From Cupriavidus pauculus (GTDB lineage: Bacteria; Pseudomonadota; Gammaproteobacteria; Burkholderiales; Burkholderiaceae), in NCBI RefSeq assembly GCF_008801835.1, contig NZ_VZOW01000041.1, forward strand, positions 1 to 47,844: a stretch of DNA of 47,844 bases, in the 5' to 3' direction. The notes below the pieces were generated by a model. That model was not told the origin of the DNA. It made no database searches and worked only from the letters and a program-made list of their open reading frames with translations. Below are positions 34,222-42,517 of this stretch, in pieces; position 1 is the stretch's first letter; each line of letters opens with the position of its first letter. Both the position numbers and the translations under genes were made by a program.

Positions 34222-36258
34222 TTACTGTACGGCCACCGGGTCCTGGCGGCGCACGCCGGTGCGCTGCAGCGCGCCCACGTCCACGATCAGCGCGACGCTG
34301 CCGTCGCCCAGGATCGTCGCGGCCGAGATGCATGGCACCTTGCGATAGTTGGTTTCGAGATTCTTCAGCACCACCTGGTGCTGGCCGATCAGTTGGTCCA
34401 CCAGCAGCGCGAAGCGCTTGCCTTCGGCGGCCAGGATCACGGCGATGCCCTGCGTGGGCTCCTGCACCGCGTTGGCCACATTGAAGACCTTGTGCAGTTC
34501 CAGCAGCGGCAGGTATTCGCCGCGCACGTTCATCACGCGCTCGCCGTTGGCGGCCGTATGCACGTCCTCCGATTTCGGCTGCAGCGATTCCATCACGCAA
34601 TTCAGCGGCAGGATGAAGGTTTCCTCGCCGGTGCGCACCGACATGCCATCGAGAATGGCCAGCGTCAGCGGCAGCACGATGCGCGTGGTGGTGCCCAGGC
34701 CCGGCCGCGAGCTGATCTCGACGTGACCGCCCATTTCCTGGATGTTCCGCTTGACCACGTCCATGCCCACGCCACGGCCCGACACATCGGTCACCACTTC
34801 CGCAGTGGAGAAGCCCGGCGCGAAAATCAGTTGCCAGACTTCGTCATCGGTCATGCTCTCGGACGCACCGGGCAGGCCGTTCTGCATGGCCTTGGCCAGG
34901 ATGCGCTCGCGGTTCAGGCCGCCGCCGTCGTCGCTGACTTCGATGACGATGTTGCCGCCCGCATGCTGCGCCGACAGGATCAGCTGGCCGGTCGGCTCCT
35001 TGCCGGCCGCCACGCGTTTCTCGGGCGTTTCGATACCGTGGTCCAGGCTGTTGCGCACCAGGTGCGTCAGCGGATCGATGATGCGTTCGATCAGGCTCTT
35101 GTCCAGCTCGGTGGCCTTGCCGAAGGTGACCAGGTCGATCTGCTTGTTGAGCTTGCTGGCCAGATCGCGCACCAGGCGCGGAAAGCGCGAGAACACGTAG
35201 TCCATCGGCATCATGCGGATCGACATCACCGCTTCCTGCAGATCGCGCGCATTGCGTTCAAGCTGGCCCATGCCCGAGAACAGGCGGTCGAACAGCACCG
35301 GATCGAGCGACGACGCGGTCTGCGCCAGCATCGACTGGGTGATTACGAGTTCGCCCACCAGGTTGATGATCTGGTCCACCTTTTCGGTCGGCACGCGGAT
35401 CGATCCGGAATCGGGCGCCTGCGCGGCGGCCGCGGCGGCGGGCTTGGCAGCCGCCTTTTCCTTGGCAGCCGGCGTCGCCGCCGGGGCGGCGGCAACCGGT
35501 GCCGGTGCCGGAGCCGGCGCGGCCACCGGAGCCGGTGCCGCCTGCGGTGCGGCAGGCGCCTGGCCCGCTGCAACGGCTTCCACCGCAATCTGTTTCTCGT
35601 CGATGACGAAACAGCAGACCGCAATGATGTCGTCGGTGCTGCACTGGCTGTTCAGCCAGATGGTCAGGTCGCCGTCGGCTTCTTCCTGGCCTGTGATTTC
35701 GCCCAGATTGGCCAGCTCTTCGCGCAGCAGCGCCTGGTCGCCCGCGGACACCTTGATCAGGCGAACTTTCAGGTTGCCGCCCGCGGATGCCGCCACGGGA
35801 GCCGGCGCAGGCGCCGCCACAGGTGCGGGGGCCGGCGCGGGAGCGTGCGCGGTTGCGCCGCCGGCTTCCTGCGCCAGCTGCTGCAGCACGGCGCAGATGC
35901 GCGCAAACGTTTCCGGATCGGGTTCGGTGCCGTTGCGATAGGCGTTGAGCTGGTCTTGCAACACGTCCTTGGTTTCCAGAAAGGTGTCGATGATGACCCG
36001 CGTAAGGGCCAGTTCCCGCCGACGGGTGCGATCGAGCAGGTTCTCAAAGATGTGCGTGGTCTCGGTCAGGGCCGTGAAGCCGAACGTCGCGGCTCCGCCC
36101 TTGATCGAATGCGCGGCACGAAAAATCGCGTTGAGCGCTTCCGCGTCGGGGGACTCGATGTCCACCTCGAGCAGCAGCTGCTCCATTTCTACGAGCAGTT
36201 CCTCTGCCTCCTCGAAGAAGGTCTGATAAAACTGCGTGATATCGATATCGACAGACAT
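34222..36258 (-). CDS. cheA: CheA, chemotaxis histidine kinase
   Basis: 678 residues. Hpt domain with the phosphorylated His50 (AAHSIKGGAATFGF). Two long Ala/Pro-rich linkers (about 140-165 and 235-285) flank a CheY/CheB-binding-like domain. The dimerisation helices, ATPase domain (HLVRNSLDHGIETPEKR; FSTAEVVTDVSGRGVGMDVV) and C-terminal CheW-like domain follow. It is the central kinase for the che operon. The gene begins 60 bp after motB and ends 21 bp before cheW. All expected domains are present in order. Confidence 0.98.
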   Translation of the reverse strand: MSVDIDITQFYQTFFEEAEELLVEMEQLLLEVDIESPDAEALNAIFRAAHSIKGGAATFGFTALTETTHIFENLLDRTRRRELALTRVIIDTFLETKDVLQDQLNAYRNGTEPDPETFARICAVLQQLAQEAGGATAHAPAPAPAPVAAPAPAPVAASAGGNLKVRLIKVSAGDQALLREELANLGEITGQEEADGDLTIWLNSQCSTDDIIAVCCFVIDEKQIAVEAVAAGQAPAAPQAAPAPVAAPAPAPAPVAAAPAATPAAKEKAAAKPAAAAAAQAPDSGSIRVPTEKVDQIINLVGELVITQSMLAQTASSLDPVLFDRLFSGMGQLERNARDLQEAVMSIRMMPMDYVFSRFPRLVRDLASKLNKQIDLVTFGKATELDKSLIERIIDPLTHLVRNSLDHGIETPEKRVAAGKEPTGQLILSAQHAGGNIVIEVSDDGGGLNRERILAKAMQNGLPGASESMTDDEVWQLIFAPGFSTAEVVTDVSGRGVGMDVVKRNIQEMGGHVEISSRPGLGTTTRIVLPLTLAILDGMSVRTGEETFILPLNCVMESLQPKSEDVHTAANGERVMNVRGEYLPLLELHKVFNVANAVQEPTQGIAVILAAEGKRFALLVDQLIGQHQVVLKNLETNYRKVPCISAATILGDGSVALIVDVGALQRTGVRRQDPVAVQ

Positions 36259-36318
36259 GATCGTCCTGACTCGCTAGATTGCACTGGAAGATGCGCCGCC
36301 CTCCCCAGGCGGCGCGCC

Positions 36319-37296
36319 TCACTCGATCCTGCCCTTGGGCGCGGTTGCCGGTCTGGCCGCTGGCGCCGATGCCGCGCCCATCTGCTCCTGCAACTCCTGC
36401 GCCATTGCTCCCTTCTGCGCCTGCACGGAGACCTCCGCCGCGCTGGCGTTTTCCGTTTCGAACTGGGCCTGCGCGCGCTTGTTGAGCACCACGATGCTGA
36501 TACGCCGGTTCACTGGCGCCAGCGGATCGCCTTTCTCGAGCGGCATGGTGTCGGCCAGTCCCAGCACGCGCAGCACCTTGCCTTCCTGCATGCCGCCGGC
36601 GATCAGTTCCTGGCGCGACGCGTTGGCGCGGTCGGCCGACAGCTCCCAGTTGCTGTAGGCGCGCTCGCCCATCATGTACGTGGCCGAATCGGTATGACCG
36701 GACAGGCTCACCTTGTTGGGCATTTCGTTGAGCACCGGGCCGATTTCGCGCAGGATGGTGCGCATGTAGGGCTCCACCGCCGCGCTGCCGGTGCGGAACA
36801 TCGGACGATTCTTGGTATCCAGGATCTGGATGCGCAGCCCTTCGCTGGTGATGTCCAGCAGCAGTTGCGGACGGAACTGCCGCAACGTCGGGTTGTTATC
36901 GATGATCTGTTCCAGACGGCCCTTCAGCGCGCGCAGGCGTTCGCTGTCGAGCTGGTCGCGCCGGCGCTGCGCATCGGCCGGATCGTTGGTGAGGGCCTTC
37001 ATCACCTCGCCGTCCTTGGCCATCGGGTCCTTGCCGCCGCCCGGAATCACGCTCTTCGACAGGCTGCTCTTGTCGCCACCGACCACCGCCACCTTGAGCG
37101 GCATCTTGAAATACTCGGCCACGCCGACCAGCGTCTTGGGCGACGACGTGCTCAACAGCCACAGCACCAGGAACAGCGCCATCATGGCCGTCATGAAGTC
37201 GGCGTAGGCGATCTTCCAGCTATGGTTGCCGTGCGGCTTGGCGTGCGACTTCGCCTTCTTGATGACGATCGGGCGCAGATCCTGGGCACTGCTCAT
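36319..37296 (-). CDS. motB: MotB, flagellar stator anchor
   Basis: 325 residues. A short basic cytoplasmic N-terminus precedes the single membrane helix YADFMTAMMALFLVLWLLS with the proton-carrying Asp33. A plug/linker follows, then an OmpA-like peptidoglycan-binding domain (VSLSGHTDSATYM, SADRANASRQEL, NRRISIVVL). With MotA it forms the proton-driven stator. It lies 15 bp after motA. Confidence 0.98.
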   Translation of the reverse strand: MSSAQDLRPIVIKKAKSHAKPHGNHSWKIAYADFMTAMMALFLVLWLLSTSSPKTLVGVAEYFKMPLKVAVVGGDKSSLSKSVIPGGGKDPMAKDGEVMKALTNDPADAQRRRDQLDSERLRALKGRLEQIIDNNPTLRQFRPQLLLDITSEGLRIQILDTKNRPMFRTGSAAVEPYMRTILREIGPVLNEMPNKVSLSGHTDSATYMMGERAYSNWELSADRANASRQELIAGGMQEGKVLRVLGLADTMPLEKGDPLAPVNRRISIVVLNKRAQAQFETENASAAEVSVQAQKGAMAQELQEQMGAASAPAARPATAPKGRIE

Positions 37297-37311
37297 GGCT
37301 TGCTCTCCCGG

Positions 37312-38175
37312 TCAGGTCAGGCTCTTGACTTCACGGACGTGATCGTCGAGCTCGAGGAACGACGGACGTACCGTGGAGTACAGCACCTTGCGACCGAATT
37401 CCACGGCCACCAGGGGCGCGTAACCGTTGAGCGATGCCAGCAGCGTCACCTTGATGCACTCGTACATCTTGATGCTCTCGGACACCTGGTGCTCGACGCG
37501 CGACGCCAGCGGCGACACGAATCCGTAAGCCAGCAGAATGCCCAGGAACGTTCCGACCATGGCGTGGGCGATCAGCGCGCCCAGCTCGGCTGGCGGCAGA
37601 TCGGCCGAGGCCAGCGCGTGCACCACGCCCATCACCGCGGCAACGATGCCGAACGCCGGCAGGCCATCGCCAACGCGCGACAGCGCATGGGCAGGAATCT
37701 CTGCTTCGTGGCGGAACGTTTCGATTTCGTGGTCCATGAGCGCCTCGATCTCGAAGGCGTTCATGTTGCCGTTGACCATCATGCGCAGGTAGTCGGTCAG
37801 GAACTCCATCATCTTGGCGTCGGCCAGGATGCGCGGGTACTGACTGAAGACGCTGCTCGATGCGGGATCGGCAATTTCCTTTTCGAGGAACAGAATGCCC
37901 TCGCGGCGCGCCTTGGAGAGCAAGACGTAAAGCAACGCCATCACGTCCAGGTACAGTTCCTTCTTGTACTTGGAGCCCTGCAGCAACGAGGGCATGGCTT
38001 TCATCGTGGCCTTGATGGCCTTGCCGCTGTTGGAGCTGATGAATGCGCCAACCGCGGCCCCGCCGATGATGATGAGCTCCGCCGGTTGATAAAGCGCGCC
38101 CATGTGGCCGCCGGTGAGGGCGTAACCACCCAGCACCGCCACGACTACGACGACATAGCCAATAACTACTAGCAC
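37312..38175 (-). CDS. motA: MotA, flagellar stator proton channel
   Basis: 287 residues with four hydrophobic segments. The start GTG at 38175 gives MLVVIGYVVVVVAVLGGYALTGG, matching MotA N-termini; earlier in-frame codons would add 18 unlikely residues. The cytoplasmic loop carries FLEKEIADP with the conserved charged residues that act on FliG. PAFGIVAAVMGVVHAL and GILLAYGFVSPLA supply the conserved prolines. It follows flhC by 125 bp, which contain hairpins and could hold a separate promoter. Confidence 0.97.
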   Translation of the reverse strand: MLVVIGYVVVVVAVLGGYALTGGHMGALYQPAELIIIGGAAVGAFISSNSGKAIKATMKAMPSLLQGSKYKKELYLDVMALLYVLLSKARREGILFLEKEIADPASSSVFSQYPRILADAKMMEFLTDYLRMMVNGNMNAFEIEALMDHEIETFRHEAEIPAHALSRVGDGLPAFGIVAAVMGVVHALASADLPPAELGALIAHAMVGTFLGILLAYGFVSPLASRVEHQVSESIKMYECIKVTLLASLNGYAPLVAVEFGRKVLYSTVRPSFLELDDHVREVKSLT

Positions 38176-38236
38176 GATCGGATCCCCGTCTGAAAAACAC
38201 GCGTCAGGCACGCACAGGCCATGCGGCATTGCGCGA

Positions 38237-38265
38237 GCGGCTTAACGCCGCCCGGCGCTGCCGGG
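38237..38265 (-). promoter_or_regulatory. Overlapping hairpins between flhC and motA
   Basis: GCGGC (38237-38241) pairs with GCCGC (38247-38251), and CCCGGC (38251-38256) pairs with GCCGGG (38260-38265); the two share base 38251. They lie in the 125-bp flhC-motA gap. No T-run follows. They may modulate read-through from flhDC into motAB-che. No sigma-28 promoter was recognised in the gap. Confidence 0.35.
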
Positions 38266-38300
38266 GCCCGCCTGCCGCGCGGACGTCAGGCTGGATGGAA

Positions 38301-38906
38301 TCAGGCGTCGGTCTGCGCGGCTGCGGCGTCTTTCGAGAGCTTCTTCACCTTTCCGGCCCGCGACGGCGGACGGCACAGGCTGCAGACGAAGTTCGTGTGC
38401 GGCTCATAGGCATGCGTCACGAACTTACCGCCGCAACAGGTGCACGTGGAAAGCTGCAGCATGTTGCTCTCGAAAAACCGTACTAACGTCCAGGCACGGG
38501 TGAAACTTAAGACGATTTCGCCGCCAAGCAGCGAAACGTGCTCGAGGTACAGACGATAAGCGGCTACCACGGCACGAATACCCGACGTCTCGCCTTCCTG
38601 CACCATGAACTGGTAGGCGGAGAAGAACAGCGACGAATGGATATTCGGCAGCCAGGTGGTGAACCAGTCTGTCGAGAACGGGAGCATGCCCTTGGGCGGC
38701 GACGCGCCCCGCAGCTCCTTGTAGAGACGGATCAACCGGTCGCGCGAGAGCGTGGTCTCGGCTTCAAGCACCTGCAGGCGCGCACCCAGGCCGATCAGCT
38801 CGATGGCGAGCTGGGTCTGGTTGGCATCCTGCAGGACGCTCTTGCGGTTGGGAACGGGAGTGGCCGTGAAGCTGCGGGCCGGCTGGGCCTGGAGGAGCGC
38901 GGTCAA
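38301..38906 (-). CDS. flhC: FlhC, flagellar master regulator subunit
   Basis: 201 residues. FlhC forms FlhD4C2 and recognises DNA at class II flagellar promoters. The body IELIGLGARLQVLEAETTLSRDRL is typical, and the zinc site is CTCCGGKF with CSLC further on. The start appears to be TTG at 38906: it overlaps the flhD stop (TTGA), has GGAG 8 nt upstream, and no ATG or GTG lies in frame before the conserved region. The C-terminus is Lys/Ala-rich. It is coupled to flhD. Confidence 0.95.
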   Translation of the reverse strand: MTALLQAQPARSFTATPVPNRKSVLQDANQTQLAIELIGLGARLQVLEAETTLSRDRLIRLYKELRGASPPKGMLPFSTDWFTTWLPNIHSSLFFSAYQFMVQEGETSGIRAVVAAYRLYLEHVSLLGGEIVLSFTRAWTLVRFFESNMLQLSTCTCCGGKFVTHAYEPHTNFVCSLCRPPSRAGKVKKLSKDAAAAQTDA

Positions 38907-39220
38907 TTGAGCGACTCCACAGGTTGCCGGGCCAGCAGGATAGCAGCGTGGATCTGCTGCATATCATGGCTCTTGGCCGTGTGGGTGAGCGTGGAGAGCA
39001 GCGCGTGATCGTCGAAGCGGAAACGGCACAGCACCATGTTCGATGCTGCCAGCTTGACGAGTTGCGCCGAGGTCAGCTTGGCAAGGATCTCAGCAATTTC
39101 CTTGCTGACGCCAAGCCTGAACATGGCTTCCACCTGGTTTTCGCGCACCAGTCGTTGCGCCAGTAGGAGATAGGCAAGATTGACCTCCCTGATCTCCTGG
39201 AGAACTTCACTGCTTTCCAA
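38903..39220 (-). CDS. flhD: FlhD, flagellar master regulator subunit
   Basis: 105 residues, with the family core EIREVNLAYLLLAQRLVREN, RLGVSKEIAEILAKLTSAQLVKLA and NMVLCRFRFDD. FlhD partners FlhC to activate flagellar genes. The start appears to be TTG at 39220, since the conserved N-terminus begins directly after it and there is no upstream ATG or GTG in frame. GGGGA stands 4 nt before it. It is the first gene of the motility operon, preceded by about 400 bp of non-coding DNA with several repeated motifs. Confidence 0.94.
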   Translation of the reverse strand: MESSEVLQEIREVNLAYLLLAQRLVRENQVEAMFRLGVSKEIAEILAKLTSAQLVKLAASNMVLCRFRFDDHALLSTLTHTAKSHDMQQIHAAILLARQPVESLN

Positions 39221-39616
39221 TTTTTCCCCGCTACCAAAAAACCCCTCGACCGCTTGTCCGGCGCTTACCGGCAGAACTGCTTGCCGGCGACCAGATCGTT
39301 TGGGTGCGTGTTCGAGTGGGTACGACGTACTACGAAAGGAACTTCGCCCGGTTACACCTTAACTCTGAAACGTTACAGATGGTACAGAGTGTAAGTGAAA
39401 CTGTTACGTTTATATCGGCAATCGGCCCGAAATGCCAATCCCTACTTACGTTGGGGGGAAGCAAATGTCGTACGGAAAAGACATGGGCCGCGAATTTTGT
39501 AACAGCCTCGGCCGTCAGCTTGTGATTTACATCAAGACCGTAACGATTTTGTACTGAACGGACACGGGACCGCCGCGGTGCACACGTCACCTACGAAAGA
39601 GGGTTGCCGCTTTCCA
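39221..39616 (-). promoter_or_regulatory. flhDC upstream regulatory region
   Basis: About 400 bp with no credible gene. The half nearest the upstream gene and the section 39350-39420 are A/T-richer than the flanks. GTTAC occurs at 39351, 39372 and 39403, the last two inside TGAAAC-GTTAC and TGAAACTGTTAC, which start 30 bp apart (39366, 39396). GTGATTTACATCAA (39522-39535) matches the FNR consensus TTGAT-N4-ATCAA at 9 of 10 positions and partly matches CRP. These are candidate operators for control of flhDC. No convincing -35/-10 pair was fixed. Confidence 0.5.
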
Positions 39617-40369
39617 CTATTGACGAACGAGCGCGCCTTGGCTAAAGACGCGCCGCAGCCATGCGGCAAGCCGTGCGAAGACGTCGTCGGGGGCTTCGCG
39701 GAACAGATGCGGACGCGCGCGCTCCACCTGTTCGAGCACGCGCGCGGCCTCTTCGGCGCTCACTGAGCCGTACTCAAGCGCCAGTCCCAGCAGCGCGCGC
39801 AACTCGCCCACCTTGCTGCGTCCCAGCGCTTCGCTCTGTTCGGTCTGCAGCGCGTACATGACGTCATAAGCGCGCTGGCGCAGGCTATCGGCGATGCGCC
39901 ATGCCGGCGTGCGCATGCGCTCTTCCAGCGTGCGGATATCGACGGCGGACGAGGCAATCTGCGCAGCCAGCGCCTCGGTGAACGCGGCATCTGCGCCCGC
40001 TTCGGAAAGGATGTTGCTGGCCCATTCGCGCGCGTGTTCCACACGTTGCTGCGTGGTCCATTCGGGCTGTACCGCCAGCCCAAAGCCAAAGCGTTCGGCG
40101 TCGCGCATCAGCGCGGCCAGCGCGTTCGGCAACTGCTTGTCGAAGACCTTCCTGGCCCAGCCGTACTCGCCGCTGGCCAAGAGCCGCATCACCGCACGCT
40201 CAGTCAGCGGGCCGTCCTGCTGCATCAGGCGCGCACGCAGGAAGTCGTCGAACGCGGGTGGGATGAACTGCGCATCCAGCCCGGTGGAAACTTTTACAAA
40301 GGCATCGAAGTCCGCGCGCAGCCTTGCCGTGGCTTCGGCCGACAGGGACAGGCTGATGTCGGTGTTCAT
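39617..40369 (-). CDS. Protein of unknown function upstream of flhDC
   Basis: 250 residues; I do not recognise the family. It is predicted almost wholly helical, soluble, with no signal peptide. Sections such as DFDAFVKVSTGLDAQFIPPAFDDFLRARL, EQSEALGRSKVGELRALLGLALEYG and EEAARVLEQVERARPHLF look like conserved folded parts. Codon use is like its neighbours and the ATG at 40369 is the first in frame. It lies between the flhDC control region and a chemoreceptor gene on the same strand, which hints at a motility or signalling role but does not prove it. Confidence 0.75.
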   Translation of the reverse strand: MNTDISLSLSAEATARLRADFDAFVKVSTGLDAQFIPPAFDDFLRARLMQQDGPLTERAVMRLLASGEYGWARKVFDKQLPNALAALMRDAERFGFGLAVQPEWTTQQRVEHAREWASNILSEAGADAAFTEALAAQIASSAVDIRTLEERMRTPAWRIADSLRQRAYDVMYALQTEQSEALGRSKVGELRALLGLALEYGSVSAEEAARVLEQVERARPHLFREAPDDVFARLAAWLRRVFSQGALVRQ

Positions 40370-40389
40370 GATGTTCTTGAAACGGGTAA

Positions 40390-40429
40390 GCGCCCCGGCG
40401 AATCTTTTACAAGACCGCTGCCGGGGCGC
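40390..40429 (-). terminator. Inverted repeat after the chemoreceptor gene
   Basis: GCGCCCCGGC (40390-40399) and GCCGGGGCGC (40420-40429) form a perfect 10-bp stem around a 20-nt A/T-rich loop. It lies 66 bp beyond the receptor stop and just before the unknown gene. No T-run, so termination would be Rho-aided. Confidence 0.45.
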
Positions 40430-40494
40430 GTGCCATCGTCAAGCGATGGCGATCACGGTGCATTCAAGCCACGTTCGGATACGCGCGTACGCGC

Positions 40495-42345
40495 TCAGAA
40501 CGCGCTCCAGTCACCGTTGTCGGAAGCACCGTGACTTGCCGACGAAGCGGCAAGCGCGGGACGCTTGTACTGACCATCACTATCGGCATCGTCGTCGCCA
40601 ACTTCAGCCATGACCGGCGCGGCCGTGGCCGCGGCAACCAGCGCCGTGCCCGCGGCACGCGCCGTCTTGCGTGTCTTGGCTGCGCGGGCGCCCGCTGCCG
40701 TGGCCGTCGGCCGCACCACCGAACGCGCAGCGGAAGCAGCAGGCGCAGCCAGCGCCGGCACCGCGGCGTCTTCCTGCGACAGGCGGAAGCCCGACACCGA
40801 CTCCATCAGGCGCGCCGCCTGATCCTGCAACGATCCGGCGGCTGCAGCGGCCTGCTCGACCAGCGCGGCGTTCTGCTGCGTCACCTCGTCCATCTGCGCG
40901 ACGGCCTGATTGACCTGTTCGATGCCCGAACTCTGCTCGGCGGACGCCGCGCTGATTTCGCCCATGATGTCGGTCACGCGCTTCACGGCCTGCACGATTT
41001 CGTCCATCGTGGTGCCGGCCTGGCTGACCAGTGCCGCACCGGTGTCAACCTGCGCCACCGAGTTGTCGATCAGCGTCTTGATTTCCTTGGCGGCGTTGGC
41101 GCTGCGTTGCGCCAGGCTGCGCACCTCGCCGGCCACCACCGCGAAACCGCGGCCCTGCTCGCCGGCGCGCGCCGCTTCCACGGCAGCGTTGAGCGCCAGG
41201 ATGTTGGTCTGGAACGCGATGCCCTCGATCACGCCGATGATGTCGACGATCTTGCGCGATGCGTCGTTGATCTCGCCCATCGTCAGCACCACGCGACCCA
41301 CCACTTCGCCGCCGCGTACCGCGGTGTCCGACGCATTGGCGGCCAGCCCGCTGGCCTGGCGCGCGTTGTCGGCGTTCTGGCGCACCGTGCTGGTCAGCTC
41401 TTCCATGCTGGAAGCGGTTTCCTCGAGCGACGCCGCCTGTTGCTCCGTGCGTTGCGACAGGTCGTTGTTGCCCGCCGCGATCTCGCGCGACGCGGTGCCG
41501 ATCGATTCCGCCGATTCCTTGAAGTCGCGCACCATGTGCGACAACTGCTGCTGCATCTGGCTCATTGCGTGCAGCAGGCTGCTCTGGTCGCCACGGCGCA
41601 GCGTCACCTTGCCCGAGAAATCGCCGTCGGCGATGCGTGCGGCGATCGATGCGGCATAACCGGGTTCGCCACCGAGCTGGCGCGACAGTTGTCGGGCCAG
41701 GAACCATCCCAGCAGCACCGATACCGCAAGCCCGCCCAGCACCAGCACCAGCATCAGCACGCGCGAGCTGTTGTAGACGCTGGTGGACTCGTCCATGTTG
41801 GCGCGCGCGCGGTCGTCGCGGCGCTTCACCATCTTGAACAGCACTTCCTCGAGCGCGCGGCTTTCCTTGAGCAGGTCGGCGCTTTCCGTGAAGACCGTGC
41901 TTTCGAATTGCGACGTATCCAGCGGCTGCTTGCTTACCAGTTCCACATACTTGAGCATGCGATCGCGGAACGGCGGCACCAGCGCCTCATATTGCTTGAA
42001 CAGCGCCTGGCCTTCGGGCTGGCTGAATGAATCCTTCGCGGTCTTCACACGCGCCTCCATCGCGGCCAGCGACTTCTGGATCTCATCCTTCTCGGTGGCG
42101 CGCTCGCCCATGGTCGACGCCGACAGCAGCGCGATCTGCGCGCGGCTGGCGTACACGAGGTTGATGTTGCCGTCCTGCACGGCCTTGAGCGCCTGCAGGT
42201 CCGAGTTGTAGATCTTGCCGGTCCATTCGGCCATGCGCCCCATGTTGACGACGCCCAGCAGGCCAATGATGGCGCCGATCACGGATACCACCAGAAAGCC
42301 GGCAATCAGCCTGGTCGTAACGCGTAGTTGGTTGAACCACTGCAT
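40495..42345 (-). CDS. Transmembrane methyl-accepting chemotaxis protein with CheR-docking tail
   Basis: 616 residues. Membrane segments near 11-30 and 190-212 enclose a periplasmic four-helix-bundle sensor domain. HAMP and the long cytoplasmic signalling hairpin follow, with tip GIAFQTNILALNAAVEAARAG and methylation helices rich in Q/E pairs. An Ala/Thr-rich linker leads to the C-terminal DWSAF, fitting the xWxxF pentapeptide that tethers CheR/CheB in Tar/Tsr. The ligand is not readable from sequence. It sits with aer-like, cheW and cheY-like genes upstream of flhDC. Confidence 0.96.
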   Translation of the reverse strand: MQWFNQLRVTTRLIAGFLVVSVIGAIIGLLGVVNMGRMAEWTGKIYNSDLQALKAVQDGNINLVYASRAQIALLSASTMGERATEKDEIQKSLAAMEARVKTAKDSFSQPEGQALFKQYEALVPPFRDRMLKYVELVSKQPLDTSQFESTVFTESADLLKESRALEEVLFKMVKRRDDRARANMDESTSVYNSSRVLMLVLVLGGLAVSVLLGWFLARQLSRQLGGEPGYAASIAARIADGDFSGKVTLRRGDQSSLLHAMSQMQQQLSHMVRDFKESAESIGTASREIAAGNNDLSQRTEQQAASLEETASSMEELTSTVRQNADNARQASGLAANASDTAVRGGEVVGRVVLTMGEINDASRKIVDIIGVIEGIAFQTNILALNAAVEAARAGEQGRGFAVVAGEVRSLAQRSANAAKEIKTLIDNSVAQVDTGAALVSQAGTTMDEIVQAVKRVTDIMGEISAASAEQSSGIEQVNQAVAQMDEVTQQNAALVEQAAAAAGSLQDQAARLMESVSGFRLSQEDAAVPALAAPAASAARSVVRPTATAAGARAAKTRKTARAAGTALVAAATAAPVMAEVGDDDADSDGQYKRPALAASSASHGASDNGDWSAF

Positions 42346-42454
42346 AAGAACTACCCCCTTCTTCTGTCAGAAAGTCCGGGACGGCCAGCAAGGCAACGCC
42401 CCGGGTTGATGTCGCTGCCGCTTGCATGAGCGGCGGCTGTACCCCGTTCCTGAT

Positions 42455-42474
42455 GCCGCGCCATTTGGCGCGGC
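42455..42474 (-). terminator. Hairpin after the Aer-like receptor gene
   Basis: GCCGCGCC (42455-42462) and GGCGCGGC (42467-42474) form a perfect 8-bp stem around ATTT, 44 bp past the stop at 42518. No T-run follows. It is a candidate Rho-assisted terminator or 3'-end stabiliser. Confidence 0.4.
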
Positions 42475-42517
42475 GCGTCTGCAGCGGCGCCCATGCGGAT
42501 GCCGCCCGCTCCCCACT

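Noticed and set aside
32722..38172. A 1816-codon open frame on the plus strand, antisense to motA through cheD
   Set aside because: It is exactly opposite well-identified genes, is rich in His/Arg/Gln/Asp as expected from reverse-complemented high-GC codons, and matches no known protein pattern.
39304..39590. Short frames on both strands in the flhDC upstream region
   Set aside because: They overlap each other and the regulatory repeats, lack ribosome sites and show no protein-family features.
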